Shown: positions 60,704 through 64,000 of the stretch, in pieces
Layout: the number at the start of each line of letters is the position of its first letter
Position numbering within the stretch: position 1 is the first letter of the stretch
NCBI RefSeq assembly: GCF_028656935.1
Contig: NZ_JAMDGZ010000019.1
Location: 62,001-126,000, forward strand
DNA length: 64,000 bases
Direction: 5' to 3'
Source: Pseudomonas rubra
Lineage (GTDB): Bacteria > Pseudomonadota > Gammaproteobacteria > Pseudomonadales > Pseudomonadaceae
The notes under the pieces: generated by a model
What the model saw: the letters and a program-made list of their open reading frames with translations, nothing else
What the model was told of the DNA's origin: nothing
The model's database searches: none
Position numbers and translations under genes: made by a program

Positions 60704-62110
60704 TCAGCAGCTGTAGTACAGCTCGTATTCCAGTGGGTGCACGAAGGTGCGCACTTTGATCTCTTCTTCCGATTTCAGCTCGATGTAGGCATCGATGAAG
60801 TCGTCGGAGAACACGCCGCCCTTGGTCAGGAACGCGCGGCCCTTGTCCAGCTCTTCCAGGGCCTCTTTCAGGCTGCCGCACACCTGTGGGATTTCTTTCG
60901 CCTCTTCAGGCGGCAGGTCGTACAGGTTTTTGTCGGCGGCATCGCCTGGGTGGATCTTGTTCTGGATACCGTCCAGGCCGGCCATCAGCAGCGCGGCAAA
61001 GCACAGGTACGGGTTGGCAGCCGGGTCCGGGAAGCGCGCTTCGATACGGCGGGCTTTAGGGCTCGACACGTAAGGAATGCGGATGGAGGCGGAACGGTTG
61101 CGAGCCGAGTAGGCCAGCATGACCGGCGCTTCGAAACCTGGCACCAGACGCTTGTAGGAGTTGGTGGCCGGGTTGGTGAAGCCGTTCAGGGCCTTACCGT
61201 GCTTGATGATACCGCCGATGAAGTACAGGGCGGTGTCGGACAGGCCGGCATAGCCTTCGCCTGCGAAGGTGTTCTTGCCGTCTTTCCAGATCGACATGTG
61301 CACGTGCATGCCCGAGCCGTTGTCGCCGTACAGTGGCTTAGGCATGAAGGTGGCGGTGCGGCCGTAGGCATCGGCAACGTTGTGCACGACGTATTTCAGG
61401 GCTTGAACTTCGTCGGCTTTCTTCACCAGGGTGTTGAACTTGACGCCGATTTCGTTCTGACCGGCAGTCGCCACTTCGTGGTGGTGAACTTCGACGATCT
61501 GGCCCATTTCTTCCAGTGCATTGCACATGGCAGTACGGATTTCGTGGTCGTGGTCGAACGGCGGAACCGGGAAGTAGCCACCTTTGACGCCCGGACGGTG
61601 GCCTTTGTTGCCGCCTTCGACGTCCTGGTCGGACATCCACGAGCCTTGCTCGGAGAAGATTTTGAACATGGAGCCGGAGATGTCGGACTTGAACTTCACT
61701 TCGTCGAAGATGAAGAACTCAGGCTCGGGACCTGCATACACGGTGTCACCGATCAGGGTGCTTTTCAGGTGCTCTTCGGCGCGGCGGGCGATGGCACGTG
61801 GGTCGCGATCGTAGCCCTGCATGCTGGCAGGGTCGATGATGTCGCAGGTCAGGATCAGGGTCGGCTCTTCGGTGAACGGATCGAGCACGGCAGTGGAGTC
61901 ATCCGGCATCAGGATCATGTCGGAGGCTTCGATACCTTTCCAGCCGGCGATGGAGGAACCGTCGAACATCTTGCCGGTTTCGAAGAATTCTTCGTCCAGG
62001 CCGTCACGGGCAGGCATGGTGACGTGGTGTTGGATGCCCTTGGTGTCAGTGAAGCGCAGATCAATCCATTTAACGTCATGATCTTTGATGAGTTGAACCG
62101 ACTTCGACAT
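60704..62110 (-). CDS. glnA: Glutamine synthetase, type I (GSI-beta)
   Basis: GlnA makes glutamine from glutamate, ammonia and ATP. The 468-residue dodecamer subunit has [11 protein letters not shown] near the N-terminus, [32 protein letters not shown] with the metal ligands, and the adenylylation Tyr in [10 protein letters not shown] near residue 396. It is thus regulated by GlnE. ATG 62110 ([12 protein letters not shown]) is the family start; the 84 upstream residues of the long frame are leader sequence. Upstream is a sigma54 promoter with two NtrC-like sites. With gltBD it forms the GS/GOGAT cycle. Confidence 0.98.
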   Translation of the reverse strand: MSKSVQLIKDHDVKWIDLRFTDTKGIQHHVTMPARDGLDEEFFETGKMFDGSSIAGWKGIEASDMILMPDDSTAVLDPFTEEPTLILTCDIIDPASMQGYDRDPRAIARRAEEHLKSTLIGDTVYAGPEPEFFIFDEVKFKSDISGSMFKIFSEQGSWMSDQDVEGGNKGHRPGVKGGYFPVPPFDHDHEIRTAMCNALEEMGQIVEVHHHEVATAGQNEIGVKFNTLVKKADEVQALKYVVHNVADAYGRTATFMPKPLYGDNGSGMHVHMSIWKDGKNTFAGEGYAGLSDTALYFIGGIIKHGKALNGFTNPATNSYKRLVPGFEAPVMLAYSARNRSASIRIPYVSSPKARRIEARFPDPAANPYLCFAALLMAGLDGIQNKIHPGDAADKNLYDLPPEEAKEIPQVCGSLKEALEELDKGRAFLTKGGVFSDDFIDAYIELKSEEEIKVRTFVHPLEYELYYSC

Positions 62111-62207
62111 AGTGTCCTCCGGGTGGGGTAGAGCTTGCCTGTGCAGCCCTTTAATTTGGGTGATGCCGGGCGCGAATAGTCGGCCAAGGCAACCTGCCTC
62201 ACAAGGG

Positions 62208-62224
62208 AGCAAATTGCATGCCAG
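62208..62224 (-). promoter_or_regulatory. Sigma54 promoter of glnA
   Basis: On the minus strand CTGGCATGCAATTTGCT: the invariant GG and GC of the -24/-12 element are 10 nt apart, and 14 of 17 positions fit YTGGCACGrNNNTTGCW. Estimated start near 62198, a leader of about 90 nt to the glnA ATG. Confidence 0.85.
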
Positions 62225-62295
62225 TGCCCCGAGTTGGAATGTTTGCCTCAAACCCCAGCGTTTCCGGCCGATTTCGCAAATTTCCGGCTTTTTTC

Positions 62296-62312
62296 TGCAC
62301 TCTAAAGATGCG
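62296..62312 (-). promoter_or_regulatory. Proximal NtrC-like site of glnA
   Basis: TGCACTCTAAAGATGCG; matches the TGCAC ... GTGCA type consensus in the first arm and three of five positions in the second. Centre about -106 from the predicted start. Confidence 0.5.
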
Positions 62313-62326
62313 CTAAGCGGGCATAA

Positions 62327-62343
62327 TGCACCATTTTGGCGCA
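62327..62343 (-). promoter_or_regulatory. Distal NtrC-like site of glnA
   Basis: TGCACCATTTTGGCGCA; the arms TGCACC and GGCGCA differ from perfect symmetry by one base and match the NtrC consensus with 5-nt centre. Centre about -137 from the predicted start, 31 bp from the proximal site. Confidence 0.75.
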
Positions 62344-62391
62344 CGAAAAACCTTCTGTACAAAAGTTGCTCAAAACGTGAGCGATTTCCGC

Positions 62392-62397
62392 TATAAT
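62392..62397 (+). promoter_or_regulatory. -10 element of the thiI promoter
   Basis: A perfect TATAAT about 44 nt before the thiI ATG. A matching -35 is not clear (TTGCTC at 62366-62371 is 20 nt away). Confidence 0.5.
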
Positions 62398-62440
62398 CCG
62401 CGCCCCACTTTTTTAGTCGGCATCGCGCGCGCTGTATTTC

Positions 62441-63895
62441 ATGAAACTAATCGTAAAAGTCTTCCCAGAGATCACCATCAAGAGCCGGCCGGTTCGCAAG
62501 CGCTTCATCCGTCAACTGGCCCGCAACATCCGCAACGTGCTCAAGGACCTCGATCCTGCGCTCGCGGTTAATGGTGTCTGGGATAACCTCGAAGTGATCA
62601 CTCACATCGAGGACGAGAAAGTCCTGCGCGAGATGACCGAGCGTCTGACCTGCATGCCGGGCATTGCCCACTTCCTGCAGGTCGACGAATACCCGCTGGG
62701 TGACTTCGACGATATCGTCGCCAAGTGCAAGCAGCACTTTGGTCACCTGCTGGCCGGCAAGCGCTTTGCAGTCCGCTGCAAACGCGGCGGTCACCACGAT
62801 TTCAGCTCGATGGACGTTGACCGCTACGTTGGCAGCCAGTTGCGCCAGCAGTGCGGCGCCGCCGGTATCGATCTGCGTACCCCGGAAGTGGAGGTGCGTA
62901 TCGAGGTGCGCGACAAGCGCCTGTACGTTATCCACAACCAGCACAAAGGCATCGGCGGCTACCCGCTGGGCGCGCTGGAGCAGACCCTGGTGCTGATGTC
63001 CGGCGGTTTCGACTCCACTGTCGCCGCCTATCAGATGATGCGCCGCGGCCTGATGACCCACTTCTGCTTCTTCAACCTTGGCGGCCGTGCCCACGAACTG
63101 GGGGTGATGGAAGTCGCCCACTACCTGTGGAAGAAGTACGGCAGCAGCCAGCGCGTGCTGTTCGTCAGCGTGCCGTTCGAAGAAGTGGTCGGCGAGATCC
63201 TCGGCAAGGTCGACAACAGCTACATGGGCGTGACCCTCAAGCGCATGATGCTGCGTGCGGCGACCAACATCGCCGACCGCCTGCAGATCGACGCCCTGGT
63301 GACCGGTGAAGCCATCTCCCAGGTCTCGAGCCAGACCCTGCCCAACCTTGCGGTGATCGATTCGGCCACCGAGAAGCTGGTACTGCGCCCGCTGCTGGCC
63401 AGCCACAAGCAGGACATCATCGACCAGGCCCAGCAGATCGGCACCGCCGAGTTTGCCAAGCACATGCCCGAATACTGCGGCGTGATTTCGGTGAACCCGA
63501 CCACCTGCGCCAAGCGTCATCGCCTCGACTATGAAGAGAAGCAGTTCGACATGGCGGTGCTCGAGCGCGCCCTGGAGCGCGCCCGCCTGATCTCCATCGA
63601 CCACGTGATCGATGAACTCAGCGAAGATATTCAGATCGAAGAAGTCAGCCAGGCGCTGGCCGGGCAGGTGGTGATCGACATTCGCCACCCCGATGCCCAG
63701 GAAGACCAGCCCCTGGAACTGGACGGCATCGAGGTCAAGGCCTTGCCGTTCTATGCCCTGAACAGTCGCTTCAAGGAGCTGGACGCTACGCGCCAGTACC
63801 TGCTGTATTGCGACAAGGGGGTAATGAGTCGCCTGCATGCCCATCATCTGCTCAGTGAGGGACATGCCAATGTGCGCGTTTATCGTCCGACATAA
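62441..63895 (+). CDS. thiI: tRNA 4-thiouridine synthase / thiamine sulfur carrier enzyme ThiI
   Basis: ThiI makes 4-thiouridine at position 8 of tRNA and also sulfurylates ThiS for thiamine. The 484 residues comprise an N-terminal ferredoxin-like/THUMP region ([42 protein letters not shown]), a PP-loop ATPase domain with [17 protein letters not shown] near residue 186, and a C-terminal rhodanese domain ending in [15 protein letters not shown] with the catalytic Cys. The rhodanese extension marks the gamma-proteobacterial form. Divergent from glnA; no clear ribosome site before the ATG. Confidence 0.97.
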   Translation: MKLIVKVFPEITIKSRPVRKRFIRQLARNIRNVLKDLDPALAVNGVWDNLEVITHIEDEKVLREMTERLTCMPGIAHFLQVDEYPLGDFDDIVAKCKQHFGHLLAGKRFAVRCKRGGHHDFSSMDVDRYVGSQLRQQCGAAGIDLRTPEVEVRIEVRDKRLYVIHNQHKGIGGYPLGALEQTLVLMSGGFDSTVAAYQMMRRGLMTHFCFFNLGGRAHELGVMEVAHYLWKKYGSSQRVLFVSVPFEEVVGEILGKVDNSYMGVTLKRMMLRAATNIADRLQIDALVTGEAISQVSSQTLPNLAVIDSATEKLVLRPLLASHKQDIIDQAQQIGTAEFAKHMPEYCGVISVNPTTCAKRHRLDYEEKQFDMAVLERALERARLISIDHVIDELSEDIQIEEVSQALAGQVVIDIRHPDAQEDQPLELDGIEVKALPFYALNSRFKELDATRQYLLYCDKGVMSRLHAHHLLSEGHANVRVYRPT

Positions 63896-64000
63896 GACGC
63901 CGGGGCTATATGGCGGGAGCATCCGCCATCGCCCTCCCGACCTACGGGCCCGTTGAGCGCCATTCATTCATATTGGCCGCCTAGACTGGGCGGCAACCCG
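63896..64000. other. 3' edge of the window, no complete gene
   Basis: 105 nt after thiI. No start codon opens a convincing frame to the window end. In Pseudomonas typA usually follows thiI, so this may be its upstream region, but that is not visible here. Confidence 0.4.

Larger units (their letters stand above)
62111..62440. other. Divergent glnA-thiI control region (330 nt)
   Basis: No gene. It holds the glnA sigma54 promoter (62208-62224), two NtrC-like sites (62296-62312 and 62327-62343) and the thiI -10 (62392-62397). All are listed separately. Confidence 0.8.

Overview
The window is chromosomal DNA of a fluorescent Pseudomonas (P. putida / P. fluorescens type). The evidence is high G+C, near-canonical Pseudomonas proteins (GltB, GltD, HemE, BetIBA, BetT, NtrBC, GlnA, ThiI), a familiar core gene order (aroB-damX-gltBD-hemE; betT/betIBA; gpmI-envC-ctpA; secB-grx; ntrBC-glnA-thiI) and Pseudomonas REP repeats. 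About 55 genes are packed with little spare DNA. I see no rRNA, tRNA, CRISPR array, prophage or insertion sequence.

Layout. 1-10380 (+): the 3' end of aroB, the SPOR/AAA+ division protein damX, glutamate synthase gltB-gltD, hemE and a small periplasmic OB-fold protein. 10483-12766: a divergent MFS exporter / LysR regulator pair of the YnfM/YnfL type. 12768-31658 (-): one compact run of about 22 genes, mostly joined by 4-nt ATGA overlaps, which is an aryl polyene (APE) biosynthesis cluster. It encodes two ACPs, an aromatic acid ligase fused to a dehydratase, two complete ketosynthases plus a truncated KS/chain-length partner, a ketoreductase, a second dehydratase, a thioesterase, acyl- and glycosyltransferases, a LolA-like carrier, an MMPL exporter and a methyltransferase. 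It also carries three less standard genes: a MIO-type ammonia-lyase that looks like a tyrosine ammonia-lyase, a flavin-dependent halogenase-like protein and a cation/H+ antiporter. A good sigma70 promoter lies upstream at 31754-31782. This cluster is the accessory region of the window and its most interesting content.

31975-40437: an orphan ParA ATPase, thioredoxin 2 (trxC), a DUF4265 protein, the pseudokinase AMPylase selO, the mechanosensitive channel mscK and the K+/H+ antiporter nhaP2. 40681-47052: the choline-to-glycine-betaine osmoprotection locus betIBA (-) and betT (+), with a perfect 20-bp palindrome between betI and betT as the likely BetI operator. With mscK and nhaP2 this forms an osmotic and ionic stress neighbourhood. 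47114-49504: a secreted trypsin-like protease and a periplasmic solute-binding-like protein. 49495-54638 (-): gpmI, envC, ctpA and a YibQ-like deacetylase, a cell-separation and envelope group. 54856-57003: rhodanese-like protein, grxC, secB (+), trmL (-) and a small membrane protein whose start codon overlaps that of trmL.

57233-62110 (-): the nitrogen control genes ntrBC, a secreted AroQ-gamma chorismate mutase lipoprotein and glnA. glnA has a readable sigma54 promoter and two NtrC-like sites at the spacing expected of an enhancer. With gltBD at the other end, the window holds the GS/GOGAT ammonia assimilation pathway and its two-component regulator. thiI (+) follows, and the last 105 bases hold no complete gene.

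Limits: all calls come from reading the sequence. Substrate calls for the ammonia-lyase and halogenase, promoter calls and the chemistry of the polyene are inferences. The ape letters follow the Xenorhabdus/E. coli nomenclature from memory.
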